A stretch of 64,000 nt of DNA from Arachis hypogaea (lineage: Eukaryota; Streptophyta; Magnoliopsida; Fabales; Fabaceae): contig NC_092047.1 in the NCBI RefSeq assembly GCF_003086295.3, forward strand, positions 117,158,449-117,222,448, written 5' to 3'. The translations under genes and the position numbers were made by a program. Positions 13,490 through 23,524 of the stretch are shown here, piece by piece. A model generated the notes under the pieces. The model saw nothing but the letters and a program-made list of their open reading frames with translations. It made no database searches and was not told the origin of the DNA. The stretch's first letter is position 1. Each line of letters starts with the position of its first letter.

Positions 13490-14132
13490 TTTTTTTTTGG
13501 TGACTGAAATAAATTAAACAAAGAAAAACAAAAAAAACAAAACAAGGAACTGCTTAAATAGAGGGACAGTCCCGTTTAAGACTACTCTTAAACTCCTCCC
13601 AAGGTGAAAGAAGCTCCACATGCGAAAGTTGTAACTTCATCGCCATCTTTGCCATAGTATCTGCCACCGTGTTTGCATCTCTCATAATCAAACGAAAGTC
13701 AACACGCCAATTCCAATGCATGATATCTCTTATTTTGAGCACCAGTGGATCAATAAACCCAAAACCATCTTGAGTAACAAGATTAAATGCTTCCACACAA
13801 TCTGTCTCACAAATAACATCTCGTTGACCCACATCCCAAGCTAAGAGATATCCTCTCCAAATAGCAAACAATTCTCCTTGAAAAATACTATTACTCTCAA
13901 TCATTCCCAAACACCCCCTTTGCCAGCTCCCATTACAATCTCTAATAACACAAGCAAAACCAACACTATCACCCGAACCAAAATAACTAGCATCACAATT
14001 AATCTTAAAAGTACCAATGGATGGGGGATTCCAAAAACCATTTAGAGTAGAGGGAAGGGACATACGTTGTAATTCAAAAATATTTCTAAGCTCCTTTTCT
14101 GAAGTTAATGCCAGACAAATGACTTTTTCCGG
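13490..14132 (-). mobile_element. 5'-truncated LINE insertion (3' end of the same family as the 29-35 kb LINE)
   Basis: This 643-bp insertion is flanked by an exact 15-bp target duplication (TATATTACTCGATTT at 13475-13489 and 14133-14147). It lies antisense, with a short poly(A) tail appearing as T-run at 13490 onward. Its sequence matches the 3' end of the full LINE (about 34350-34984) almost base for base. The 5' truncation is typical of target-primed reverse transcription. It sits about 390 bp upstream of the TauE/SafE ATG, in the same orientation as that gene. Confidence 0.9.
13554..14132 (-). pseudogene. LINE RNase H domain fragment
   Basis: This is the C-terminal RNase H-like domain of a plant LINE ORF2, cut off at its 5' end. 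Visible motifs are FKINCDAS (first Asp), FQGELFAIW (Glu), ICETDCVEAF (second Asp) and the RDANTVADTMA region. The frame stays open to the stop TTTAAG... (SLKRDCPSI end). It keeps a five-C run where the full copy has four, so this fragment preserves the ancestral frame. The open frame runs into host flank upstream of 14132, which is not part of the element. Confidence 0.88.
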
Positions 14133-14147
14133 TATATTACTCGATTT

Positions 14148-15911
14148 GATTCCGCACATAAGTAGTGGTTTTGATTTTTGAATTCAATTGTCGTAGGAAA
14201 TTAGGATTTGTTAAATGTCGAAAAAGAAAAAATCTTTTACTTTCATATTAGATATTCCTTTTTTAATTTATTGAATAAAATAAATATGACCAGAAGACTA
14301 GAACGTAAGAGTATTTCTAATACTAGTTTTAATTATAATTTTATTTTAGATTTTATAAGATAGCACATAAATATTTGTGGAATCATTTATTATAAATAAT
14401 AATTTAAAATTAAAAATAAAATTTATTTTTTTAATTTTTAGTCTTAATTCAATCAAAATTTTATATTATTTTTAATTATTTTATAGATATAATTATACGA
14501 ATGATAAAATTTTATTAGTTTTTTATCAAAGTGTACCATATCTTTAAGATAATATTGGTTTTATTTCATCAACTAACTTTAATACAAACTTAATTTTAAA
14601 TGAATTCACTTTTTAAAAGTACCAAAAATAATACTCTAAAAATATTGCTCTAAAAGATTAAAATATTTACTAGCTAATTAATTGCATATTTATTTTCTAC
14701 ATATTAATTAAAAGGATAGATTAGGATTGCAAAATTAATTTATATTAGGTGAGTCAAATACTCAAATGGATAGTAGTAATCTATTCGTCAGACTCCAATA
14801 AACTTAGAGTTTTGCTCAATCACTTTGAAAATAGAAATTTTCAATACAAATCCTCTTATTATTTTAAAATAATTTTAAATTAAACTTAATTCTTTAAGAA
14901 ATCTAAATTATTAAAATAAGTCAGTTTATAATTTATCAACGTTGAAAAATATATATGGATAATAGAATATTTTATTTTCGAGACTTTCAGCTTTGATTTT
15001 ATTTGTTATTATATATAGTGACATGCAAGCTTTTTAATTATGTTTAGTTTTCTCCACTCATGCAACAATATATTGGAGGAAAATACTGGTCGAGATTAGG
15101 AGTCACAATTGGTAAGGTAAAGTAGGGTAAGGTTTAAATTCAATTTTCTATCGTTAAGTTGAAATTTTTATATAAATTTAATTTTAATTTATTTGCGAGT
15201 TGAGAATATTTCAACTCTAATTCTATCCGTTCTTAATTTGCGGATACTAGATCTTATCCACAGATTACTAAAAAGATGCAACATTATTATATAATTTAAT
15301 AATAATTTAAAATAAAACTAATTTTTATGTAAAAAAATATTAAATTATCAATTAATAATCTTCTCTTAGTAACTAAATATCTTTTATATTTAATGAGAAG
15401 TCTTTGATTCAATATTCATTTAAAAGATATAAAAGAAAAAACTTATAAAAAAATAAAAAGAGAATAATACTAAAAACTTACTTTTTTTCAATTAACAATA
15501 TTATTCGATTAATAATATTAGTCAGTCTTTTTAAAATTATTTTATTTATCTTAAATTTTAAATTTTAAATTATAAACTTTTTAAATTATAAATCTAAAAT
15601 TTTAAATCTTCAAAAAAGTAAAAAAATTTAAATTAAAAAAGATAACTAATATTAACTCACTAAACATTTGGTCTCTATTTTTGTTTTTAAATTAAATGAA
15701 CCGGTGAATAAGTTAGAGTTAAACTAAATGCATACACTTTTATGTCATATTTTAGGTTAGAATCTATGATACATGACTGTGTATGATATGCATGAATATA
15801 AATAATGATGACTATACAGTAATTTTCTTTTTAAAGATGATTAAGGACTGTGACAAATGACAGCTTGATTTAGATTGAGTGAAGATTAGGTTCAAGCTTT
15901 CATCTTTGGTA
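14148..15911. other. AT-rich intergenic region
   Basis: No gene, RNA or terminal-repeat element could be supported here. The stretch from about 15300 to 15660 is very rich in A/T runs with many TTTAAATTTT words. Confidence 0.5.
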
Positions 15912-15920
15912 ATTACTATA

Positions 15921-16072
15921 GGAAACATTTCAAGTGCATCGGAAGTACCGGTGCTCCAGTTGTTTTAACCGTTGATCTGAATTATAAAAAATATATATAA
16001 TATATATTAATTAAAATCAACAGTTAAAACAACTGGTGCATCGGTATTCTCCGGTGCACCTGAAATGTTTCC
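15921..16072. mobile_element. Mutator-type MITE, 152 bp, copy 1
   Basis: The ends form an inverted repeat beginning GGAAACATTTCAAGTGCA, and the element is nearly palindromic throughout around an AT-rich centre. It is flanked by an exact 9-bp duplication, ATTACTATA (15912-15920 and 16073-16081). A 9-bp duplication is the Mutator hallmark. A second 152-bp copy in opposite orientation is at 35937-36088. It has no coding capacity. Confidence 0.88.
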
Positions 16073-16081
16073 ATTACTATA

Positions 16082-16598
16082 TATATCCTTGTCAGATGTC
16101 TAAAAAGTATTGTCTAATTACTAAAATAGGTAAAATAATTAATTTTAAATTTAAAACTATAAAAACTAAAAAATTTTAAATATTTTAAAGTTACTATAAA
16201 AAATAATTTAGGCAAAAATTAGACACCAAACAAAAGACACTATAAAATTAGCCATTACATAATTTTGAAAAAGGAATCTATCGACATAGGATGGGTCGGC
16301 ATCAATCCAATGAACATGAACACACATGCCAAGATTCCAAGCTCTTGGTCTCCGTAAATTTTAAGGGTATTATTATATTATTTAATACAGAAACTAATTA
16401 ATACTGGAATAATAGATTGTGAAACTTAATTAGTGAATGTATAATTGTGCTAAAATTTCGGCAAAGGCATAATAGAGAATAATATCTTTTTGATAATCTA
16501 GAAGAAAGAATTGGTAAAAGCCCTTTCAGCAGCCTCGATCTCTTCATCAGTTCATCATTTGCTTAGGTGTTAGTGGCAACATTATTATGTGAGATTAA
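16082..16598. other. Intergenic region between MITEs
   Basis: No gene seen. It is AT-rich and ends at TAA (16596-16598), the target duplication of the nested MITE. Confidence 0.5.
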
Positions 16599-17366
16599 GT
16601 GCATGTTTGGGCGTCATTATTTTGTTAAAAAAAGATCTTTTTTTAATAAAAAAATATTTTTTTTTATTTTTTAACGTATTTGGCAAATTTCTAGTAGTAA
16701 AAATAAAAGCACTAATAAAATCAAAAAAAGATCTTTTTTGAGAAGTTGTAATTTACTTGTTTGGGTGAGCTTTTTAAAAAAGATCTTTTTTCGAGTTATC
16801 TTTTTTTAAAAGATCTTATAGAGAAGTAAAAGTAATTTTATGTTTGGATATCTCATATAAAAATGTCTTTTTATCAATCAATTACGTTTGGGTATAACAA
16901 TATAAAAGTACTTTTTTGTTTATTTATTACATGAAAAACATCTTTTTTTTAAGGAAAAAAGATCTTTTAAAAAAAGATGTAAATTACAGCTTCTCAAAAA
17001 AGATCTTTTTTTTATTTTACTAGTGCTTTTACTTTTACTACTAGAAATTTGCCAAACACGTTAAAAAATAAAAAAAGATCTTTTTTCATTGAAAAAAGAT
17101 CTTTTTTTAACAAAATAATGGCGCCCAAACATGCACTTACATCTTTTTTTAAAAGATCTTTTTTTTTAAAAAAAAAGATGTTTTTTATGTAATAAATAAA
17201 CAAAAAAGTACTTTTATATTGTTATACCCAAACATAATTGATAGATAAAAAGATTTTTTTACATAAGATATCCAAACATAAAATTACTTTTACTTCTCTA
17301 TAAGATCTTTTAAAAAAAGATAACTCAAAAAAAGATCTTTTCTTAAAAGCTCACCCAAACAAGCCC
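16599..17366. mobile_element. Outer Harbinger/Tourist-like MITE, interrupted by a second copy
   Basis: The outer element consists of 16599-16755 joined to 17140-17366. Its ends are GTGCATGTTTGGGCG and, inverted, GGGCTTGTTTGGGTGAGC. It is flanked by TAA on both sides (16596-16598 and 17367-17369), the 3-bp duplication of PIF/Harbinger elements. The interior is full of AAGATCTTTTT words. The 16756-17136 stretch is a second copy inserted into it in the opposite orientation. Confidence 0.8.
16756..17136. mobile_element. Inner MITE of the same family, inserted in opposite orientation
   Basis: This 381-bp element starts CTTGTTTGGGTGAGC and ends CGCCCAAACATGCAC. It is flanked by TTA on both sides (16753-16755 and 17137-17139). 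Taking it out restores GTAATTTACATC in the outer copy, and the inner copy itself contains that uninterrupted sequence (inverse of 16970-16985). This is strong internal proof of nesting. The two copies are highly similar along their whole length. Confidence 0.82.
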
Positions 17367-17631
17367 TAAGTTAAGGCTTAATTTCTAGGTTATTTACTTG
17401 GAGATTGGTTTCCATTTGTAGCGATGAGCGCAGTTAGTTGCATAAAATGTCTATAGAGGCTGATTTTGGCTTTCCATTATTGTTAACGATAATATTAAAT
17501 TAAAACTGACTAAAATTTGTCTTATTTAGTATTTATTAATTAATATAATAATTAATAAATATTAAATAAAATAAAATTTTAATAATTTTGATTTATTTTT
17601 TTTATTGTTAAATATTTTTGTATTATTAATT

Positions 17632-17813
17632 GAGTTAAGCCCCACTTTGGTTTTTGAGATTGGCGAATTAAACTGATTTAGTCCTCGAAATTCCAATTGC
17701 ACTAAATTAGTCTCCCAAATTCAAAAAAGTGTACCATGTTAGTCCTTCTCCCAATTTCTGTCACCGGAGCACTAACGCCGTCAGTGACGTGACAATTTCT
17801 TGCCACGCTGGAC
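17632..17813. repeat. MULE 1 left TIR
   Basis: About 182 bp matching the inverse of 20578-20758 with scattered mismatches. The outer boundary is fixed by the 9-bp duplication. The palindrome AACGACGTCGTT lies just inside it, at 17821. Confidence 0.88.
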
Positions 17814-19090
17814 AGAATGAAACGACGTCGTTTCTAATTTAGCGCTAAACATCCCTTTAAACGATGTCGTTTGTATGTAATGGGAAATAAAACGTTAGGC
17901 ACCCTTTTTTGTTTCTACTCTTCCTCTTCTACTTCTCCATAAACGACGCAGAGAAAAAAAAAAGCTTCTCTTCCATGAGTGACCCAAAGTAGCAACAAGT
18001 GGCTGCAATAGAATTTGTCGAGACTATTGGAACACAACGTTCGCTGTGCAATTATTGGAAGAGTTCGTTTGCCACTATAGAGATCTTCTGTGTCGTCACT
18101 AAGGTTAGTGAGGATCAACAGTTTTTTTTTTTCAAATTTAATGGAATGCTGTGATGGTTGTTGATCATGATTAAGTGTTTTGTATATTGTCAGTTCACAA
18201 GTTTTAAAGCTGATTTTGTGATAGGATTTTGTTTTGATGTTTTGTGGGACTGTGTTTAGAATTTTTTTTTATGCTCTGTTCTAGTGGTGGAAGAATCAGC
18301 AAGGTGTCAAGGGGTTGGTTCAAGATTTGGTTAGTCGAATTTCACCCTAAATTGTTCTTGTTGAAGAAGATAGCTTCCATATATGTAACCTGTAGTCTAA
18401 GCATGACTTATAATTACTTTTTGCTATGTGCAGACTTGCTTTCTAAACTAACAAGACGAGAGATAGCAGCAAAAATTAAACCCGACCAAAATATCGATAT
18501 ATACATGAAGGTGAAAGGAACTAACTCCATGCTCCACTGGAAAATCTGCATAGCAAATTATAAAGCATTACTATTTCTATAGAAATGAACTTCAGCAATT
18601 GATTCTATTATACATTACCACCTTAGCCATACTCTTTCCTCTTAAGTTCAGTTAAACTGTTAATTTTAATTGATACACAACCTTTTAATCTTATTGCCTT
18701 TCTAATAATACTAGGCAACAGCATCTGAAGGCCAGGAAGCAAACCAGATGATAACAGAATATATACTAAAGCTGACATCTTCAACTTCAAGTAGTTCTGA
18801 GTTCTGATTTCTCACAATATTGCATCATCACAAATGCAAATACTGTCCTTATGGTTTCTACTATTTATCTAATTTGTGATTTACAGATCTTGGATTTAGA
18901 AATATGTGCTGATACTCTAATAGGGGATGAAATGTTGCGCAGGATATCCGAAAGACAAAGAAAGCGTGTTACCACAGGTAGTGATCAAACTCAGTCCATC
19001 AATTTTATGTGTAATTCTATTTCAACTTTTATGAGTGACATGCAAAAGGTAATAATTTTTATTCATTCATTATATTTATTTCCTTCCATG

Positions 19091-19318
19091 GTAAATAGTG
19101 TAAATAAACTTGTTGATTTCTTGTATTATTTCTTGTTGGTAATAATCTGAATGGATTCTGGATTATAAATAGTGTAAATGAACTTGTTGATTTCTTGTTG
19201 GTAATAATCTGAATGGATTCTGGATTATGAATAGTGTAAATGAACTTGTTGATTTCTTGTTTGTAAATAATCTGAATGGATTCTGAATGGTAAATAGTTC
19301 AAATGAACTTGTTGATTG
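19091..19318 (+). repeat. Tandem repeat, about 62-bp unit
   Basis: About three and a half imperfect copies of a unit containing AACTTGTTGATTTCTTG and AATCTGAATGGATTCTG. It lies in a non-coding part of MULE 1, just before the transposase tail exon. Confidence 0.8.
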
Positions 19319-19392
19319 GTCTGAATAGGACTTACCAATAACTTGTTGATTGCACAATCAGCCTCATCTTGGATATTATTTTATTGGAATAG

Positions 19393-19566
19393 GCACCACC
19401 TCAAAGGCCATCCAAGTTGCAGACCAGGAGGAAGTCCTCACCACCATCAGGACTGGTCACCATGGATCCACTGCAAGGAGCAAGCTCAGCCACATCTTCC
19501 AGACTGGCCAACTTCTTAAAATTTGTCCCAACACCTGGTTTCAAGCCCCCGAGAAAGAAGGAATGA
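19393..19566 (+). pseudogene. mudrA transposase C-terminal exon remnant
   Basis: An AG acceptor at 19391-19392 is followed by an open frame starting APPQRPSKLQTRRKSS and ending FLKFVPTPGFKPPRKKE plus TGA at 19564-19566. This basic, proline-rich tail with FKF[VI]PTP resembles the end of the transposase at 57405-63012, which has FKFIPTPSLNAP. The catalytic part is absent from the element. The assignment rests on this tail motif only. Confidence 0.5.
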
Positions 19567-20160
19567 AGATGTAGTTGAATTAGGAATCTTTTTGTGAATC
19601 ATACTTTTGTTTTTTGGCTTCAGTATATGACAGTAGACCAATTATTATATTTGAAAACATTGTAAGCTTGATGGCACTATCTGTCTTTGTTATTGGTGTA
19701 TTTTGGATCAAGAACTAGCTTTTAATTAGGTTGGGGAGGTGTCACTAATATGGCAGCTGTTTTGCTTGTTAATACTCATGCTGAAAACTCATTGTTAAGT
19801 TAGCATCTTATTATTATAATGACAAATTGTTCTACCTTTAATTATGCTACTAACAGGTTCTTCTTTACAATATTTTTTCTATCATTTTGTTGGATGACAA
19901 AAACAGAGTTCTTGGTTTATATTTAGAGCAAGACTACCAACTTCAAATAATTCACAATGACACTTTTTCTTTTGTCTACTTTACAATAACTCTAAAACAT
20001 AATCATCCTCAAACCTTAAATACCAACATGAAAACAGCAACAAACATTATAAACAGAGCCAACAATAACATGTACAATCTATGGGTCCTAACTTCAACTT
20101 CTAACTTTCCAATTCTCTAGGCCAAATTGACCCTCACTTCATCAACATTCTCGGTAGCAG

Positions 20161-20433
20161 TCACCCTTTCACCCCGATGTCTTCTTCTCTAATGTCAGCC
20201 CAGACAAACAAACCACACCACCTTTTTTCACTGACATTGTAATTAGGACACCCAAAGAATGACTTGTTAGAGTTAACCTCTGTTGTGGACCACCGGAGAA
20301 CAGGGCAGCATCCACACTCACACCACTCTGAAAAACTCGATGCTCTATTGGTTCCTCTGGAGATCCTTCTGCTTGACCACATGGAACTGTGGCTCCCATT
20401 TGCACTCATGATCCTAAACCCAGAAAGCTGCAC
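20161..20433 (-). pseudogene. GRF-type zinc-finger ORF remnant in MULE 1
   Basis: The 90-aa frame has a GRF zinc-finger pattern: CGCC..., then FFGCPNY, then WCGLFVWAD (residues about 38-78). GRF fingers occur as a second ORF in many plant MULEs. Compared with the homologous ORF at 62143-62675 it lacks the coiled coil and C-terminal membrane segment, which would lie in a second exon that I cannot find here. It is probably inactive. Confidence 0.55.
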
Positions 20434-20577
20434 AGCGAGGAAGAAGACAAAGAACTAGGAAAAGTGGGTAGAAGAAGAAGAGGAAGAAGTTAGGGCAGAA
20501 ATCTTGGTTATAAAAGGGGACAAGGACTAAATTGGAGCTAATCAAATTTGAGTGCCATGTCATCTAATTGTTGCTGG

Positions 20578-20758
20578 GTCCAGCGTGGCAAGAAATGGCC
20601 ACGTCACTGACGGCGTTAATGCTCCGGTGACGAAAATTGGGAGAAGGACTAACGTGGTGCACTTTTTCAAATCTGGAGGACTTATTTAGTGCAATTGGGA
20701 TCTTGAGGACTAAATCAGTGCAACTCGCCAATCTCAGACCAAAGTGGGGGCTTAACTC
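20578..20758. repeat. MULE 1 right TIR
   Basis: About 181 bp, inverse of 17632-17813. It ends CTTAACTC directly before the target duplication TTATTAATT. Confidence 0.88.
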
Positions 20759-20779
20759 TTATTAATTACAAGAATCTCA

Positions 20780-20782
<3 letters not shown>

Positions 20783-20846
<64 letters not shown>
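20783..20846. repeat. (AT)n microsatellite
   Basis: An uninterrupted run of 32 AT dinucleotides, just outside MULE 1. Confidence 0.97.
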
Positions 20847-20849
<3 letters not shown>

Positions 20850-21564
20850 GATTTGCATGCAAACTTAGTTTGTACAAAATAAGGTCAATATTAATACAAC
20901 AATGCTAGGGAACTAAGAGGGTATCAACAAAAAATCAGTTAAATGTCTTTGGGTAAATCCAAAATTTTTACATAAATGGTGTTTATGTTAGGTATTAGGA
21001 TGTTTTTTCTACTAAATATCTGAATGTTTCTTTTTTATACTAAGAATCAGGATTGTTAGAAGTTCCGTGATCTCCACCCCTATTCTCCAACATATCATTC
21101 AGAATTTTAATTTGGGGTGAGAAGCAATTAATATCAAATATTATAAATTAAAAACAAATAAAATTAATTAAATATAATTATAAATTAATTAAGTTGTTTA
21201 CTTTTTGGCTGATCACTTTTTAATTCGATATACTTTTCCATGTTAATATTGATGCTGGAACGAAGTCGGGTTATGTTATAGTGGATGGAGAAAAGCTTCC
21301 CAAACAAGTCTTTATTTGTTTTTAGAATAAATTATGGATATTAATTATTTAATTATTAGATAAGTAATTTGATATATTTAATTAAATTATTTAATATAAA
21401 ATATATTAGATATCTTTATATGCATAACACCATACAAGGTGCGTTTATTTAATGGACGTGTCTACCCAAGACATAAGTACATTGGTATATATTTGCTATT
21501 TGATTGTGAGACAAAATCTTGACAGTTACAAAAAACGTAAAGATACATAAATATTTTTATTTTA
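20847..21564. other. AT-rich intergenic region
   Basis: No gene seen. Words such as 'aaatatctgaatgtttc' resemble the short repeated fragments also seen near 55.6 kb, so decayed repeat DNA is likely. Confidence 0.45.
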
Positions 21565-21573
21565 AATTTATAA

Positions 21574-21715
21574 GGTGAAAACTCAAGTGCAGTCGATTTC
21601 ACGTGAAGTTGATAGTTGAGAGCCGTTAAATAAAAATTTAGTTAAATCAGTCAAATTATCTAACTACTCTCAACTATCAATTTTACTTAAAGTCGATTGC
21701 ACCTGAATTTCTACC
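21574..21715. mobile_element. Mutator-type MITE, 142 bp
   Basis: The inverted ends read GGTGAAAACTCAAGTGCAGT and, from the other side, GGTAGAAATTCAGGTGCAAT; the similarity runs about 50 bp inwards. It is flanked by an exact 9-bp duplication, AATTTATAA (21565-21573 and 21716-21724). It has no coding capacity. Confidence 0.85.
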
Positions 21716-21724
21716 AATTTATAA

Positions 21725-22432
21725 ATCCAAAATTATGTTTAAATTATGTTTAGATTCTTCTTCTTTTTCCTTTTTTTTTCCGCTAACACTCAAAGCACAA
21801 TGAGTTTAACCTCTTTTTTCCTTGTTAGTCAGGCTATCACGGTCTCTCCTCCCTTGCCATTAGGCCACCGTCGCCTCTCTTCTCGGTGTGCCCTCAGACC
21901 ACTGTTGCCTCTCCTATTTTCTTGTTACTAGCCTATTACCATCTCCTTTTTTGCTTCCCTTCCACTTAAATCAATGTCGCTTCTCCTTATATTAAATTTG
22001 TTGGATTAAATTTGTTATTTAGTTTTAAATTGTTAACATAATTGTTTAGTTGAGATAATAATTAATTGTTAATGGTAGTAACTTAGTTAAGATGATGACT
22101 GTAAAATGATAGTACTCTGATTAAGAATAATATTAATATTTTAATAAAATTGTGATTTATGTGTTTTATTTTGTATTTATATATCAAACAAGTTAAAAAA
22201 TATATCTTATTATTTTTATGTATTTATATATCTTAATATTTTCATGTGAAGGGATGCTCAAAACAAACGCAGCCATACTTAATGGCAGGTAAAGCAACTT
22301 ATAAAGCCAAATGAGGAGTTGATTGTGTTGATCTTCAATTATATACAAATAAAAATAATACAACCTCATTAATTTCTTATTGACCATTGATCTTTAAATA
22401 TAAAGAAAATATTAGGAAACAATAATTTTAAT
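21725..22432. other. Intergenic region, no gene supported
   Basis: Pyrimidine-rich at 21750-21970, otherwise AT-rich. Short frames here have no recognisable domain. Confidence 0.45.
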
Positions 22433-23524
22433 ATACAATGTGTACAATAGATAACATAGAAAAATTAAATTGTAATTAATAACTAGATTTTTGATTAATT
22501 TTAAATTTTAAATTTTAAAAAATTAAGATTAACAATTAAACCTTTAAATACGTACAGTTACTCAACATCTCATTAAAATTTCACACCCATTGGTATCTGA
22601 CGTTGACGCCGCAGCGATTCCCGGCCGACCGTTATGCCGCTGCCGCGTGGTTCTGGCCGACCAAAACCGCACGTGGTCTCTCCGTTGGCGTATCGGATCC
22701 CTCGGCAGGTCCTTCCTTTCTTCCCCGTCGCCGCGGCCACTTTCGGTTATCGCGCAACTAGCAACTGTTCAACACTGTACTCCCTGAATCCTGGCAGCCG
22801 CGCTCAGATTCAACTCGCACCCAATGGCCTTTGTGAACGTTCCGTTACCCTTAGAAAGTAACAGAACTTCGTCGTTGACTTTCAGGAGGTCTTTTTTCCA
22901 CACCTTCATCACGAATGCATCACACGCGATTCTGTCCACGCCTTTCGCCTTCAGCTCTGTTGACTGTTGGACGTGCTTCTGCAAGCAGGTTGGTGTGAAG
23001 GGCTCCTGGGACGGCAAAAATGATGGCTTTTTTGCCCTTCGTTAGGTCGGAAATGATGATGGTTTGAACTTCGCCGGCGTCATCTAGGTAGGAGAAGGTC
23101 GCTTCTGAAAAATTTGAGATAGATCTAAACCCAACAAACAATCATCCAGATATCTATTAAAATAAACATCCGACTACCTAATGAAATGAACATCTAGTAT
23201 TTGTTAATTATATATACTTAAACTAACCATCCTCGTAAGAATTACAATAACCATTTGCCAACCTATTGAACTGAACATCTATCAATGGACATGGATGCGA
23301 CTGTGGGACTACGAAATTAAAATTTAAAATTTAAAATTGGGGAATTTAAAATTTAAATTTAAAATTTAATGATTATTTTATTGTATATTTTGAAAAATTT
23401 GGTAATAGGTAGAAAATAGTTAAAATTTGAAAATGAAGATAAAAATTTTTTGTTATTAAAATTTAGGAGATTTTTTTTTTAATCTACGGTAGACCAATAA
23501 ATCAACTCATTGTATACATTGTCT
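22433..23524. mobile_element. Possible transposon carrying a peroxiredoxin fragment
   Basis: Near-matching inverted words, ACAATGTGTACAAT (22435) and ATTGTATACATTGT (23509-23522), bracket the region. AT-rich shoulders with repeated TTTAAATTTT words lie inside both ends. The centre (about 22600-23110) is much more GC-rich than its surroundings and includes the peroxiredoxin IIE pseudogene. I did not find a clear target duplication, so the boundaries and even the element are tentative. The alternative is a plain retropseudogene in repeat DNA. Confidence 0.35.
22785..23108 (-). pseudogene. Peroxiredoxin IIE (chloroplast type II peroxiredoxin) fragment
   Basis: Type II peroxiredoxins reduce peroxides using a peroxidatic Cys in a P(T)PTC motif. 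The minus strand encodes [27 protein letters not shown], then FTPTCLQKH with the peroxidatic Cys, then [27 protein letters not shown] and [13 protein letters not shown]. This is the order of peroxiredoxin IIE. One extra C in the run at 23000-23002 breaks the frame between VPGA and FTPTC. Residues expected after QKHV and between IAC and DAFV are missing, as are the transit peptide and the C-terminal third. It is therefore a broken partial copy. Confidence 0.82.

Larger units (their letters stand above)
17632..20758. mobile_element. Non-autonomous Mutator-like element (MULE 1)
   Basis: This 3127-bp element has TIRs of about 181 bp and is flanked by an exact 9-bp duplication, TTATTAATT (17623-17631 and 20759-20767). 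The ends begin GAGTTAAGCCCC. Inside are the last exon of a mudrA-like transposase (19393-19566) and an antisense GRF zinc-finger frame (20161-20433). The transposase core (DDE, SWIM) is missing, so this looks like an internal-deletion derivative of an autonomous MULE organised like the one at 57405-63012. The rest of the interior shows weak frames that I do not recognise. Confidence 0.88.

Noticed and set aside
22590..22861. Two overlapping plus-strand frames of 65-75 codons
   Set aside because: They arise from the GC-rich island and partly oppose the peroxiredoxin fragment; no recognisable domain.
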